Below are positions 1 to 8,981 of a stretch of DNA of 64,000 nt, piece by piece. This DNA comes from Streptomyces marokkonensis (GTDB lineage: Bacteria > Actinomycetota > Actinomycetes > Streptomycetales > Streptomycetaceae), in assembly GCF_008312835.1 (NCBI RefSeq), contig NZ_VSKS01000002.1, positions 1 through 64,000 on the forward strand, given 5' to 3'. Numbering within the stretch: position 1 is the first letter of the stretch; each line of letters begins with the position of its first letter. The notes under the pieces are model-generated. The model was given only the letters and a program-made list of their open reading frames with translations. It did no database searches and was not told the DNA's origin. The translations under genes were made by a program, and so were the position numbers.

Positions 1-193
1 TGACCGACAACGCCTGGGCTTACACGAAGAACACCTGGCGCGACACCTGCCGGAATCTGGGGATCCAGCCGCGCTGGACCCGGCCGTGGCGACCGCAGAC
101 CAACGGCAAGGTCGAACGCACCGACCCCACACCGGCATCGACGGCCACACACCCGCCAGCCGCGTCACCAACCTGTCGGAACAACACATCTAG
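1..193 (+). pseudogene. IS481-type transposase remnant with internal deletion
   Basis: From base 3 the frame reads TDNAWAYTKNTW, then RPWRPQTNGKVER. This is the end of the DDE integrase core of IS481-family transposases: the second Asp lies in TDNA and the final Glu in KVER. Right after KVER (bases 117-119) the frame loses similarity. One frame over, from base 119, it reads HRPHTGIDGHTP then ASRVTNLSEQHI and stops at 191-193, which is the usual C-terminus of the same family. The roughly 30 residues normally lying between KVER and HRPHTG are missing and the frame is shifted, so this copy cannot encode a working transposase. The start lies beyond the window edge. No terminal inverted repeat was recognised downstream. 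Confidence 0.85.
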
Positions 194-257
194 GGCCCCT
201 GCTGTCGCCCGCATGATGGACGCCTCCCCATGGCACTTCGTGCCAGCCGGTAACCTG

Positions 258-360
258 ACCGTGGGCCGTGACTGGCGCGCTGGGATGGAGCAACCATCAG
301 GAAGCGGCCCCCGGAACCGTGACCCGCAGGGACCGGAAATGTGCCGTGCGCCTGGGCCGT
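258..360 (+). promoter_or_regulatory. ZTP (pfl-type) riboswitch in the glyA leader
   Basis: The leader of glyA contains the conserved blocks of the ZTP/ZMP-sensing pfl motif. The first domain holds GTGACTGGCG near 268-277, a small ATGG/CCAT hairpin at 285-297, and closing pairing between GGGCCG (263-268) and CGGCCC (305-310). A second conserved block, GCGCCTGGGCC, follows near 348-358. The spacing and order of the two blocks fit the family. ZTP riboswitches are known upstream of folate and one-carbon genes, including glyA in actinobacteria, and respond to ZMP/ZTP, which accumulate when 10-formyl-THF is short. Whether control is by transcription or translation was not determined; the glyA ribosome-binding site is only about 25 bases downstream. 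Confidence 0.8.
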
Positions 361-396
361 ACCGTGAACGCTGAACGCCACGTCCGGAGGTCCCTC

Positions 397-1845
397 ATGT
401 CTGCCGAGCCCCTCTCCACCGCTTCCACCGCCTTCCGCGCCGCCCTCGACGTGATCCGCGCCGTCGAGCCGCGCGTCGCCGACGCCATCGGCCAGGAGGT
501 CGCCGACCAGCGCGAGATGCTCAAGCTGATCGCCTCGGAGAACTACGCCTCCCCGGCCACCCTCCTCGCGATGGGCAACTGGTTCAGCGACAAGTACGCC
601 GAGGGCACCGTCGGACGCCGCTTCTACGCCGGCTGCCGCAATGTCGACACCGTCGAGTCGCTCGCCGCCGAGCACGCCAAGGAACTCTTCGGCGCCCGAC
701 ACGCCTACGTCCAGCCGCACTCCGGCATCGACGCCAACCTCGTCGCCTTCTGGTCCGTCCTCGCCGACCGCGTCGAGGCCCCCTTCCTGGAGAAGGCCGG
801 CGCCCGCCAGGTCAACGACCTCTCCGAGGCCGACTGGGCCGAACTCCGCCAGGCCTTCGGCAACCAGCGCATGCTCGGCATGTCCCTGGACGCCGGCGGC
901 CACCTCACCCACGGCTTCCGCCCGAACATCTCCGGCAAGATGTTCGACCAGCGCTCCTACGGCACCGACCCGGCCACCGGCCTGATCGACTACGAGGCCC
1001 TGCGCACCTCCGCCCGTGAGTTCAAGCCGCTGATCATCGTCGCCGGCTACTCCGCCTACCCCCGTCTGGTGAACTTCCGGATCATGCGCGAGATCGCCGA
1101 CGAGGTCGGCGCCACGCTCATGGTCGACATGGCGCACTTCGCCGGTCTCGTCGCGGGCAAGGTCCTCACCGGCGACTTCGACCCGGTCCCGCACGCCCAG
1201 ATCGTCACCACCACCACCCACAAGTCGCTGCGCGGCCCGCGCGGCGGCATGGTGCTGTGCGACGACTCCCTCAAGGACCAGGTCGACCGCGGCTGCCCGA
1301 TGGTCCTCGGCGGCCCGCTCCCGCACGTCATGGCCGCCAAGGCCGTCGCCCTCGCCGAGGCCCGCCGGCCCGCCTTCCAGGACTACGCCCAGCGCATCGT
1401 CGACAACTCCCGCGCCCTCGCCGAGGGACTGATGCGCCGCGGTGCCGCCCTGGTCACCGGCGGCACCGACAACCACCTCAACCTGATCGACGTCGCCACC
1501 TCCTACGGCCTCACCGGCCGCCAGGCCGAGGCCGCGCTGCTCGAGTCGGGCATCGTGACCAACCGCAACGCCATCCCCGCCGACCCCAACGGAGCCTGGT
1601 ACACCTCCGGCATCCGCATCGGCACCCCCGCGCTGACCACCCGCGGCCTGGGCACCGCCGAGATGGACGAGGTCGCCGGCCTCATCGACCGCGTCCTCAC
1701 CACCACGGAGCCCGGCACCACCAAGTCCGGCGCCCCGTCCAAGGCCTCCCACGTCCTCGACGCGAAGGTCGCCGACGAGATCTCCCGCCGCGCCACCGAC
1801 CTGGTCGCCGGCTTCCCGCTGTACCCGGAGATCGACCTCGGCTGA
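397..1845 (+). CDS. glyA: serine hydroxymethyltransferase
   Basis: PLP enzyme that interconverts serine and glycine while loading or unloading a one-carbon unit on tetrahydrofolate, in the cytoplasm. The start is ATG 397 with GGAGG at 386-390; an open frame continues upstream, but the good ribosome-binding site and the conserved N-terminus ([10 protein letters not shown]) support this choice. The PLP lysine is Lys276 in [14 protein letters not shown]. At 482 residues it is longer than the 415-430 of the classical enzyme; the long form is usual for one of the streptomycete paralogues. A ZTP-type riboswitch precedes it and a hairpin follows at 1866-1900, so it looks like a single-gene unit controlled by folate status. 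Confidence 0.96.
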   Translation: MSAEPLSTASTAFRAALDVIRAVEPRVADAIGQEVADQREMLKLIASENYASPATLLAMGNWFSDKYAEGTVGRRFYAGCRNVDTVESLAAEHAKELFGARHAYVQPHSGIDANLVAFWSVLADRVEAPFLEKAGARQVNDLSEADWAELRQAFGNQRMLGMSLDAGGHLTHGFRPNISGKMFDQRSYGTDPATGLIDYEALRTSAREFKPLIIVAGYSAYPRLVNFRIMREIADEVGATLMVDMAHFAGLVAGKVLTGDFDPVPHAQIVTTTTHKSLRGPRGGMVLCDDSLKDQVDRGCPMVLGGPLPHVMAAKAVALAEARRPAFQDYAQRIVDNSRALAEGLMRRGAALVTGGTDNHLNLIDVATSYGLTGRQAEAALLESGIVTNRNAIPADPNGAWYTSGIRIGTPALTTRGLGTAEMDEVAGLIDRVLTTTEPGTTKSGAPSKASHVLDAKVADEISRRATDLVAGFPLYPEIDLG

Positions 1846-1865
1846 GGCGTCCCCTCGCGAGCGAC

Positions 1866-1900
1866 GCACGGCGGTCCGGTTGCGCACCGGGCCGCCGTGC
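1866..1900. terminator. hairpin between convergent glyA and membrane-protein gene
   Basis: GCACGGCGG and CCGGT pair with ACCGG and CCGCCGTGC around a short loop, giving a 14-bp stem with one mismatch. It lies between the stop of glyA (1845) and the stop of the opposing gene (1908), as expected of a bidirectional terminator. No long U tract follows, which is normal in Streptomyces. Confidence 0.7.
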
Positions 1901-1907
1901 GCCGTCG

Positions 1908-2624
1908 TCAGACGTCCAGCAGTTCCTGCCGCGGACCGGGGTCGTCCTTCCGCCGGTGGATCAGCCGTGCCACATGCGGGCGCAGCAGCAGGGCCAGCGC
2001 CGCTCCGGCCACCACCCCCGGTATCACCCACCACCAGTCGGTGGAGTCGGCCGGCGCAGCGCGGGTCTCGGATGCCGCTGCGGCCGTACCTTCGTCGGTC
2101 GCCGGGCCGGCCTGCGCCGTCTCCCACGGTGCCGGGTACACCCCGGATGCCGGTGCCGGGGCTGTCGTCGTGCCCATGACGCCCAACTCGAACAGGAACT
2201 TGTACACATCCGAAGGGTTATCGGCACGGTGCCAGAACCCGTTCGGCGACTCAGGGACGTGCGACGCCGTGTGTATCCATACGTCATCGTTCGGGAGCCC
2301 CACGAAGACCCGGTCCACGCGCCAAGGCGTCACGTCGTGCACCATCCATGTCACATTGATCAGCCGGGCCGATCCCGAGACGGCTTCCGGCGGCCTCTCA
2401 CGGGTGCCTTCGCCGACCGGGCCGAGCAGTCTCTCCAGCCGGCCGTACTCCGCGTCGGAGTAGAACAGCGAGGCCGTCTCCCGGCTCTCCGGCGAGACCA
2501 CCAGCACGCTCGTCGGCCCCCCGGCGACGGCCGGCGACGCTCCCCACATCATCAGGGCCAGCGCGGCCGCCAAGGCCCCCGCACTCGCCGTCAGTTGTCG
2601 GACACTGCCCTTCCATCCGCGCAT
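1908..2624 (-). CDS. secreted/membrane protein with N-terminal signal and C-terminal anchor, unknown function
   Basis: I do not recognise a named family. The protein (238 aa from ATG 2624; a GTG at 2636 is the alternative) starts with MRGWKG and a hydrophobic stretch ending in ASPAVA, a likely signal peptide. A mostly polar extracellular region of about 150 residues follows. Near the C-terminus is a membrane segment beginning WWWVIPGVVAGAALALLL with a basic cytoplasmic tail. This is type I topology: outside domain, one anchor, short tail. It is the last of three minus-strand genes after an ECF sigma factor and an anti-sigma-like protein, so it may belong to the same signalling unit, although 138 bases separate it from the preceding gene. 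The choice of ATG 2624 rests on the GGGGG just upstream. Confidence 0.7.
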   Translation of the reverse strand: MRGWKGSVRQLTASAGALAAALALMMWGASPAVAGGPTSVLVVSPESRETASLFYSDAEYGRLERLLGPVGEGTRERPPEAVSGSARLINVTWMVHDVTPWRVDRVFVGLPNDDVWIHTASHVPESPNGFWHRADNPSDVYKFLFELGVMGTTTAPAPASGVYPAPWETAQAGPATDEGTAAAASETRAAPADSTDWWWVIPGVVAGAALALLLRPHVARLIHRRKDDPGPRQELLDV

Positions 2625-2762
2625 CCGGGCCCCCACTCGGCCGGTCGATCCCCGTGCGGCCCGCGCACGAGCCGCCTGTCACTTCTGGTACACCGCCCGG
2701 ACCGCCCAGGTTCCCCACCGGTCCACCTCGATTCCGCGACATCCGCCGGCGAGGCCCAGCCG

Positions 2763-3647
2763 TCACCCGCCCGATTCCTCGGCCGTCGCCGCGATCTCCA
2801 GCGCCCGCGCCTTGGACGCCACCCCCTCCAGCCGCAGCGTCACACCGTCCGCCGCCGCCCCCTGACCGTCCACCGCACCCCTGTGACCCCACAGCAGCGT
2901 CGGCCCCGCCGTGCGCTCCGCCCGGGTGAACCGGTGCCCGTCCGTGTCGACCATCCAGAAGGTCAGCACATGCGGCCGCGGGAACCACAGAACCGGCTCC
3001 GCACCCCGGTCCTCCGTGCCCTCCTCGCCCAGCGACGCCCACTCCGGCTGCTCGCGCACGCTCTTGACGAAGGTGATGTCCAGGCGGCCCGGGAACTCGT
3101 CCAGCCGGATCGTGCGCCCCTTCTCCCGCCAGCACAGGCTCACCTGGGACCGTCCCCGCGGCAGCCCGCTCACCGTCACCGCGTCCGGAAGCCCCAGCGC
3201 CTTCGGCACCAGCGGCGTGAACCCGGCCCGCCGTTCCGCCTCACCGAGCGGCACCGACCGCCCGCAGCCGGGCACCTCTGCCCCCGAAGAGGGCACCGCC
3301 GACGGGTCGTACCGCACCTCGACCCCTCCGAAGGCGAACCAGTCGGTCACCGCGGCCCGCACGGGGGGCGTCAGCGCCAGCACCGTCAGCAGCCCGCACA
3401 CCGCCGCGACCAGCTTCCGCCGGCGCGCCCGCGCCCAGCGCCGCACCGTCAGCAGCCGCGCCCGGGCGCCCGTCGGCTCGGCGACCGGAACCGGCACCCG
3501 CTCGGCGAGTATCTGCCCCAGCACCCGCTCGACCATCGACTCGGACCCCGCGGCCCCGCCCGGCCCGTCCAGGGACCGGCCGAGGGCCCGCAGCTCCTCC
3601 CGCAGCCGCTCGGCCTCGCCGTCGTGGCGCTCACCCACACCTCTCAC
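2763..3647 (-). CDS. anti-sigma-like single-pass membrane protein
   Basis: 294 aa from GTG 3647, overlapping the end of the ECF sigma gene by 17 bases, so the two are translationally coupled. The first 90 residues are charged and cytoplasmic. One transmembrane segment follows (KLVAAVCGLLTVLALTPPV, about residues 77-96), then an outside domain of about 190 residues. That layout, and position directly after a sigma factor, are typical of membrane anti-sigma factors. No zinc-binding HxxxCxxC motif is visible, so it is not a classical ZAS protein. The outside domain contains only two cysteines (GCGRS and LCWRE). I infer that it restrains the sigma factor and senses something at the cell surface; the signal is unknown. 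Confidence 0.65.
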   Translation of the reverse strand: MRGVGERHDGEAERLREELRALGRSLDGPGGAAGSESMVERVLGQILAERVPVPVAEPTGARARLLTVRRWARARRRKLVAAVCGLLTVLALTPPVRAAVTDWFAFGGVEVRYDPSAVPSSGAEVPGCGRSVPLGEAERRAGFTPLVPKALGLPDAVTVSGLPRGRSQVSLCWREKGRTIRLDEFPGRLDITFVKSVREQPEWASLGEEGTEDRGAEPVLWFPRPHVLTFWMVDTDGHRFTRAERTAGPTLLWGHRGAVDGQGAAADGVTLRLEGVASKARALEIAATAEESGG

Positions 3648-4233
3648 CCCCTTCCCGGGGCCGGAAGTCCGGCAGCAGGCGCTCCAGCTTGCGCAGGGCG
3701 CGGTTCAGCCGGGACTTCACCGTGCCCCGCGGCCAGCCCAGGGCCTGGGCGGTCTCCCGCTCGTCCATCTCCAGCAGATAGCGGTAGGTGACGACGAGCC
3801 GGTGCTCCTCGCTCAGCTTCTCCAGGGCGGCCACCAGCGCCCCGCGGCGCTCCGTCTCCAGCGTCGCCACCGCCGGATCGGCCGATTCCGGTATCACGGG
3901 CTCCGCCTCCACGAACGCCGCCTCACGGCCGGCGAGGGTGCTTCTCCGCACCGCCGCGCGCACGGTGTTCCTCGTCTCGTTGGCCACGATCGACAGCAGC
4001 CACGGCCGGAACGCCGTCCCGTCCCGGAACCGGCCCAGCGCGCAGTACGCCTTCACGAACGCCTGCTGCACCACGTCCTCCGCGTCCGCCCCCGCACCGA
4101 GCGCGGCGGCCGCCCTGAGCGCGATGCCCGTATGGGCCCGCACCAGCTCCGCGTACGCCTCCGGCTCCCCGGCGCGTACGCGTGCGATCACCGCGGCCTC
4201 ATCGACGATGCGGCCCCCCTCCCGCGTCCTCAC
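3631..4233 (-). CDS. ECF-family RNA polymerase sigma factor
   Basis: Region 2 is seen in ADAEDVVQQAFVKAY and FRPWLLSIVANETRN, and region 4 in LSEEHRLVVTYRYLLEMDE followed by the helix-turn-helix GWPRGTVKSRLNRALRKL. The two regions are joined by a short linker and there is no region 1 or 3, as in ECF sigmas. The start is uncertain: GTG 4233 gives 200 aa, and the frame is open to 4323 without a better ribosome site. It is divergent from trpS and is followed by an overlapping anti-sigma-like membrane protein and a further membrane protein. This arrangement implies a self-contained cell-envelope signalling unit. I cannot assign an ECF group. Confidence 0.9.
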   Translation of the reverse strand: MRTREGGRIVDEAAVIARVRAGEPEAYAELVRAHTGIALRAAAALGAGADAEDVVQQAFVKAYCALGRFRDGTAFRPWLLSIVANETRNTVRAAVRRSTLAGREAAFVEAEPVIPESADPAVATLETERRGALVAALEKLSEEHRLVVTYRYLLEMDERETAQALGWPRGTVKSRLNRALRKLERLLPDFRPREGGERCG

Positions 4234-4309
4234 ACCCTTGTTACACCGCCGGGCTCGGATCGGTTCCCACCTGTTTCCGGTCGGTTCCGGACCGCTCGGC
4301 GGGACCTGA

Positions 4310-5389
<1,080 letters not shown>

Positions 5390-5575
5390 ACCGGCGCTGA
5401 ACCGGCACACGGCGCGATCCGTACCACCGCACAGCGCTGCACATCACTCCGGTTGCGCCTGCCCGCATCCGGGTCGTGGTCGTACAGTCGATATCCGGGT
5501 GACCGTTTCGGCGGTCACCGGGTGCTCACCGCAGTTTCACCACCGCGCTTCACCACCACTACGACAGGAGACGAC

Positions 5576-6154
5576 GTGGGGACCGTAACGATCGGTGTGT
5601 CGATCGCGGTCCCGGAGCCTCACGGCAGCCGGCTTCAGCAGCTGCGCGCGGGCTTCGGCGACGCCGCGGCTCACGGCATCCCCACCCACGTCACCCTGCT
5701 GCCGCCGACCGAGCTCGAGGACCGCGACGTGCCCGCCGTCGAGGCGCACCTGAGCGAGGTCGCCACGGCGGGCCGGCCGTTCCCGATGCGGCTGTCGGGC
5801 ACCGGCACGTTCCGTCCGCTGTCGCCGGTGGTGTACGTCCGGGTCGTCGAGGGCGGTGAGGCCTGCGCCTGGCTGCAGAAGCACATCCGCGACGCCTCCG
5901 GGCCGGTCGCCCGCGAGCTGCAGTTCCCGTACCACCCGCACGTCACCGTGGCGCACGGCATCGAGGAGGCGGCCATGGACCGCGCCTTCGAGGAGCTCGC
6001 CGGCTACGAGGCCGAGTGGCCGTGCACGGGCTTCGCCCTCTACGAGCAGGGGGCCGACGGGGTGTGGCGCAAGCTGCGCGAGTTCCCGTTCGGTTCCGTG
6101 GTGGTGCCCCCGCAGGCCGGCAGCGTGGACCTGGGATCCGTCTCCGCCCACTGA
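5576..6154 (+). CDS. 2H phosphoesterase family protein (2'-5' RNA ligase-like)
   Basis: 192 aa from GTG 5576, with AGGAG at 5566-5570. The two His-x-Thr motifs that define the 2H superfamily are present: HVTLLPP near residue 38 and HVTVAHG near residue 122. Family members act on 2',3'-cyclic or 2'-5' phosphodiester bonds in RNA or nucleotides, and some are called 2'-5' RNA ligases. The substrate here is unknown. The gene follows trpS by 186 bases in the same direction, but it has its own upstream region and may be transcribed separately. It converges on the dprE2-like gene, with only 16 bases between the stops. Confidence 0.88.
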   Translation: MGTVTIGVSIAVPEPHGSRLQQLRAGFGDAAAHGIPTHVTLLPPTELEDRDVPAVEAHLSEVATAGRPFPMRLSGTGTFRPLSPVVYVRVVEGGEACAWLQKHIRDASGPVARELQFPYHPHVTVAHGIEEAAMDRAFEELAGYEAEWPCTGFALYEQGADGVWRKLREFPFGSVVVPPQAGSVDLGSVSAH

Positions 6155-6170
6155 ACACCCGCGCCGGGGC

Positions 6171-6926
6171 TCAGACCGGCAGCCGCCGGAACACCCCGCG
6201 CGGCAGGTGCCGCAGCGCCGACATCACCATCCGCAGCGCCCCCGGCACCCAGACCGTCTCCGCGCGGCGCCGCAGCCCCAGCTCCACGGCCGCCGCGACC
6301 GCCTCCGGGGTGGTGGCCAGCGGCGCCTCGGGCAGCCCGGCCGTCATCCGCGTACGGACGAAGCCGGGGCGTACGACCATGACGTGCACGCCCGTGCCGT
6401 ACAGCGCGTCGCCGAGGCCCTGGGCGAAGGCGTCCAGGCCGGCCTTGCTGGAGCCGTAGATGAAGTTCGCGCGGCGGGCCCGCTCGCCCGCGACCGAGGA
6501 CAGCACCACCAGCGAGCCGTGCCCCTGCGCCTGGAGCGCGCCCGCGCACACCAGGCCCGCCGAGACCGCGCCGGTGTAGTTGGTCTGCGCGACCCGTACC
6601 GCGGCTCCCGGGTCCCGCTCGTCGTGCGCCTGGTCGCCCAGGGTGCCGAAGGCGAGCAGCACCATGTCGATGTCGCCCTCGGCGAAGACCTTGCCGAGCG
6701 TGTCCTCGTGGGCGGCGGGGTCGAGCGCGTCGAAGGCGACGGTGCGCACCTCGGCGCCGAGACCGCGCAGCTGCCCGGCGGCCTCGTCCAGGCCCGGGGA
6801 GGGGCGGCCGGCCAGCCACACCGCGCGGGTGCGGCGGGCGATCAGCCGCCGCGCGGTGGCCAGCGCGATCTCGGACGTACCGCCGAGGACGAGCAGGGAC
6901 TGGGGGAGGCCGAAGGCGTCCTTCAC
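6171..6926 (-). CDS. dprE2: decaprenylphospho-beta-D-erythro-pentofuranosid-2-ulose 2-reductase (DprE2-like SDR)
   Basis: Short-chain dehydrogenase of 251 aa from GTG 6926, with GAGGAGCT just upstream. The N-terminal Rossmann motif reads LLVLGGTSEIALA, a DprE2 hallmark, and the active site has YGSSKAGLDA with Ser in LVVLSSVAGER. In mycobacteria this enzyme reduces the 2'-keto intermediate made by DprE1 and completes epimerisation of decaprenylphosphoryl ribose to arabinose. The dprE1 gene lies 32 bases upstream on the same strand, and the genes for the earlier steps lie divergently from 8448, so the pathway is grouped in one locus. Confidence 0.88.
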   Translation of the reverse strand: MKDAFGLPQSLLVLGGTSEIALATARRLIARRTRAVWLAGRPSPGLDEAAGQLRGLGAEVRTVAFDALDPAAHEDTLGKVFAEGDIDMVLLAFGTLGDQAHDERDPGAAVRVAQTNYTGAVSAGLVCAGALQAQGHGSLVVLSSVAGERARRANFIYGSSKAGLDAFAQGLGDALYGTGVHVMVVRPGFVRTRMTAGLPEAPLATTPEAVAAAVELGLRRRAETVWVPGALRMVMSALRHLPRGVFRRLPV

Positions 6927-6958
6927 GACAGCTCCTCAGGGGGCTGGGGTCGACGGTT

Positions 6959-8314
6959 TCAGAGGTGGAGCCTGCGGGACAGGTCGGAGGTGAACACCCC
7001 GCGCGGGTCCAGTTCGGCGCGCAGCGCGCGGAAGTCGTCCAGGCGGGGGTACATGGCCGCGAGCAGCTCCGGGCGCAGCCGGGAGTCCTTGGCGAGGTAG
7101 ACGCGCCCGCCCGCGCCGGCCACCTCCTCGTCGAGCTCGTCGAGGAAGCCGCTGAGTCCGGGCAGCGACGCGGGGACGTCCAGGGCCAGGGTCCAGCCCG
7201 GCACGGGGAAGGAAAGCCAGCCCGGATCGGCCTCACCGAAGCGTTTGAGGACGGCCAGGAAGGACGGGCAGCGCCGTGCGGAGATCCGGCGCACGATCCG
7301 GCGCAGGGTGTCCTCCCGCCCGTGCCCGACGACGAACTGGTACTGCACGAAGCCGCCCCGCCCGTAGACCCGGTTCCAGTGCGGCACGCCGTCCAGGGGG
7401 TGGAAGAAGGCCGGGATCCGCTGGAGCTGCCCGGTCCGGGCACGGGGCGCCTTGCGGTACCAGAGCTCGTTGAACAGCCCCACGGTGGTGCGGCTGAGCA
7501 GGCCCTCGGGGACGAAGGCGGGGGCGGCCGGGAGACGCGAGGTGCGGAAGGACAGGGGCTCCCCGCGCGCGCGGGTGCCGCGGGGCAGCGCGTCCAGGGG
7601 CGCGTGGTCGCCCCGTGTGAGCACCGCGCGGCCGGTGGCGCGGCCCCGGGCCAGCAGATCGATCCAGGCGACCGAGTACCGGTAGCGGTGGTCGGTGCCG
7701 GTGAGACGGGCCATCAGGTCGTCGAGATCGGTCGCGCGTTCGGTGTCGACCGACATCAGGGAGGTCTCGACCGGCTGGAGCCGGATCGTCGCGGTGAGGA
7801 CCACCCCGGTCAGGCCCATGCCGCCCGCGGTCGCCTCGAACAGCGGCGTGCCCGGCACGACCGTGCCGACCCGCCCGTCGGCGGTGAGCAGTTCGAAGGA
7901 CAGCACGTGGCGGGAGAAGGAGCCGGACACGTGGTGGTTCTTGCCGTGGATGTCGGCGCCGATCGCCCCCCCGACGGTCACGTAGCGGGTGCCGGGCGTC
8001 ACCGGCACGAACCAGCCGAGCGGCAGCAGCACCTCCATCAGGCGGTGCAGGGACACGCCCGCGTCGCACAGCACCGTGCCGCCGTCGGCGTCGATCGCGT
8101 GGACCCGGTCCAGGCCCGTCATGTCGAGCACCGCGCCGCCCGCGTTCTGCGCCGCGTCCCCGTACGCCCGTCCCAGGCCCCGCGCGATGCCCCCGCGGGG
8201 GCCGCACTCCCGGACGGCCAGGGCGGCCTCCTCGTACGTCCGTGGGCGGATCAGCCGGGCGGCGGTGGGAGCCGTGCGGCCCCACCCCGTGACGGAAACG
8301 GTGTCGGCGGGCAT
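6959..8314 (-). CDS. dprE1: decaprenylphosphoryl-beta-D-ribose oxidase (DprE1-like FAD enzyme)
   Basis: FAD-dependent oxidase of the VAO family, 451 aa, start ATG 8314. The FAD domain contains IARGLGRAYGDAAQ (about residues 43-56) and IHGKNHHVSGSF near residue 124. The C-terminus retains the active-site lysine in LAKDSR (Lys409). It oxidises the 2'-hydroxyl of decaprenylphosphoryl ribose. The segment matching mycobacterial GWNVCVDFP reads GWTLALDVP, so the cysteine attacked by benzothiazinones is Ala377 here. It is transcribed with dprE2, divergently from the phosphatase and phosphoribosyltransferase genes. Related FAD sugar or alcohol oxidases exist, but the pairing with dprE2 and the motif order make DprE1 the best call. 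Confidence 0.9.
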   Translation of the reverse strand: MPADTVSVTGWGRTAPTAARLIRPRTYEEAALAVRECGPRGGIARGLGRAYGDAAQNAGGAVLDMTGLDRVHAIDADGGTVLCDAGVSLHRLMEVLLPLGWFVPVTPGTRYVTVGGAIGADIHGKNHHVSGSFSRHVLSFELLTADGRVGTVVPGTPLFEATAGGMGLTGVVLTATIRLQPVETSLMSVDTERATDLDDLMARLTGTDHRYRYSVAWIDLLARGRATGRAVLTRGDHAPLDALPRGTRARGEPLSFRTSRLPAAPAFVPEGLLSRTTVGLFNELWYRKAPRARTGQLQRIPAFFHPLDGVPHWNRVYGRGGFVQYQFVVGHGREDTLRRIVRRISARRCPSFLAVLKRFGEADPGWLSFPVPGWTLALDVPASLPGLSGFLDELDEEVAGAGGRVYLAKDSRLRPELLAAMYPRLDDFRALRAELDPRGVFTSDLSRRLHL

Positions 8315-8447
8315 GACGGCGACCGTATCGCCCCTGTGTGACTCATTGGATTTGAAACGTCACCCTCGTCCCCGAAATGGGTGATTAATGGGATGTCGCT
8401 CAATAGTGGCGGAATTCCGGCCCGCCGGGGGTGAACAGTGGGTCCAC
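8315..8447. promoter_or_regulatory. divergent intergenic region of the dprE/ubiA locus
   Basis: This 133-base gap separates the minus-strand dprE1-dprE2 pair from the plus-strand PAP2-ubiA-gtrA-yihY set and must hold both promoters. It is clearly richer in A and T than the flanking genes around 8340-8410. I could not identify a convincing -35/-10 pair on either strand. Confidence 0.5.
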
Positions 8448-8981
8448 ATGGACGACCACCACGACCTCCCGCACCCCCGCGGTCTCCACGCCCTCGACCA
8501 CCGGATCGTCGCCGCGCTCAGGGCGTGCGGCACGGACCCGCGCGTGGGTGCCACCGCGCGGGCCCTGTCCTGGGCGGGGGAGCACGGGGCGCTGTGGCTC
8601 GCGGCGGGACTCGCCGGAGCCGTCGCGGACCGCCCCCGGCGCGGCGCCTGGCTGCGCGGCACCGTGCTCACCGCCGGCGCCCACGCCGTCAGCATGGGCG
8701 TCAAGCGGGTCGTGCGCCGCCCCCGCCCCGCCCATGTCGAACCGCTCGTCGGCACGGCCGGCCGGCACTCCTTCCCCAGCTCGCACGCCACCTCCGCCGC
8801 GGCCGCCGCCGTCGCCTTCGGCGCGCTGGGCGCCCGCGCGGTGCCGCCGCTGGCCGCCGCCGTGTGCGTCTCCCGCCTGGTGGCCGGCGTCCACTACCCC
8901 TCGGACGTGGCGGCGGGCGCCGCCCTCGGCGCGCTGACGGCCCGGCTCGGCACCCGCTGGATGACGGGAGGCCCCGCGTGA
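8448..8981 (+). CDS. PAP2-family phosphatase, probable decaprenylphosphoryl-5-phosphoribose phosphatase
   Basis: 177 aa from ATG 8448; an earlier in-frame ATG at 8388 is possible. The three phosphatase motifs of the PAP2 family are present in order: KRVVRRPRP, SFPSSHATS and SRLVAGVHYPSD. Several hydrophobic helices indicate a membrane enzyme. It sits directly before and overlaps a UbiA-type phosphoribosyltransferase gene, as the Rv3807c-like phosphatase sits by Rv3806c in mycobacteria. The inferred role is therefore removal of the 5-phosphate from decaprenylphosphoryl phosphoribose. On sequence alone it could act on another lipid phosphate. Confidence 0.85.
   Translation: MDDHHDLPHPRGLHALDHRIVAALRACGTDPRVGATARALSWAGEHGALWLAAGLAGAVADRPRRGAWLRGTVLTAGAHAVSMGVKRVVRRPRPAHVEPLVGTAGRHSFPSSHATSAAAAAVAFGALGARAVPPLAAAVCVSRLVAGVHYPSDVAAGAALGALTARLGTRWMTGGPA

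Noticed and set aside
190-2127. Long open frame on the minus strand opposite glyA
   Set aside because: Frame shadow of a GC-rich gene: low-complexity Gly/Ala/Val/Arg composition, no ribosome site or family motif, and fully opposite a clear glyA.
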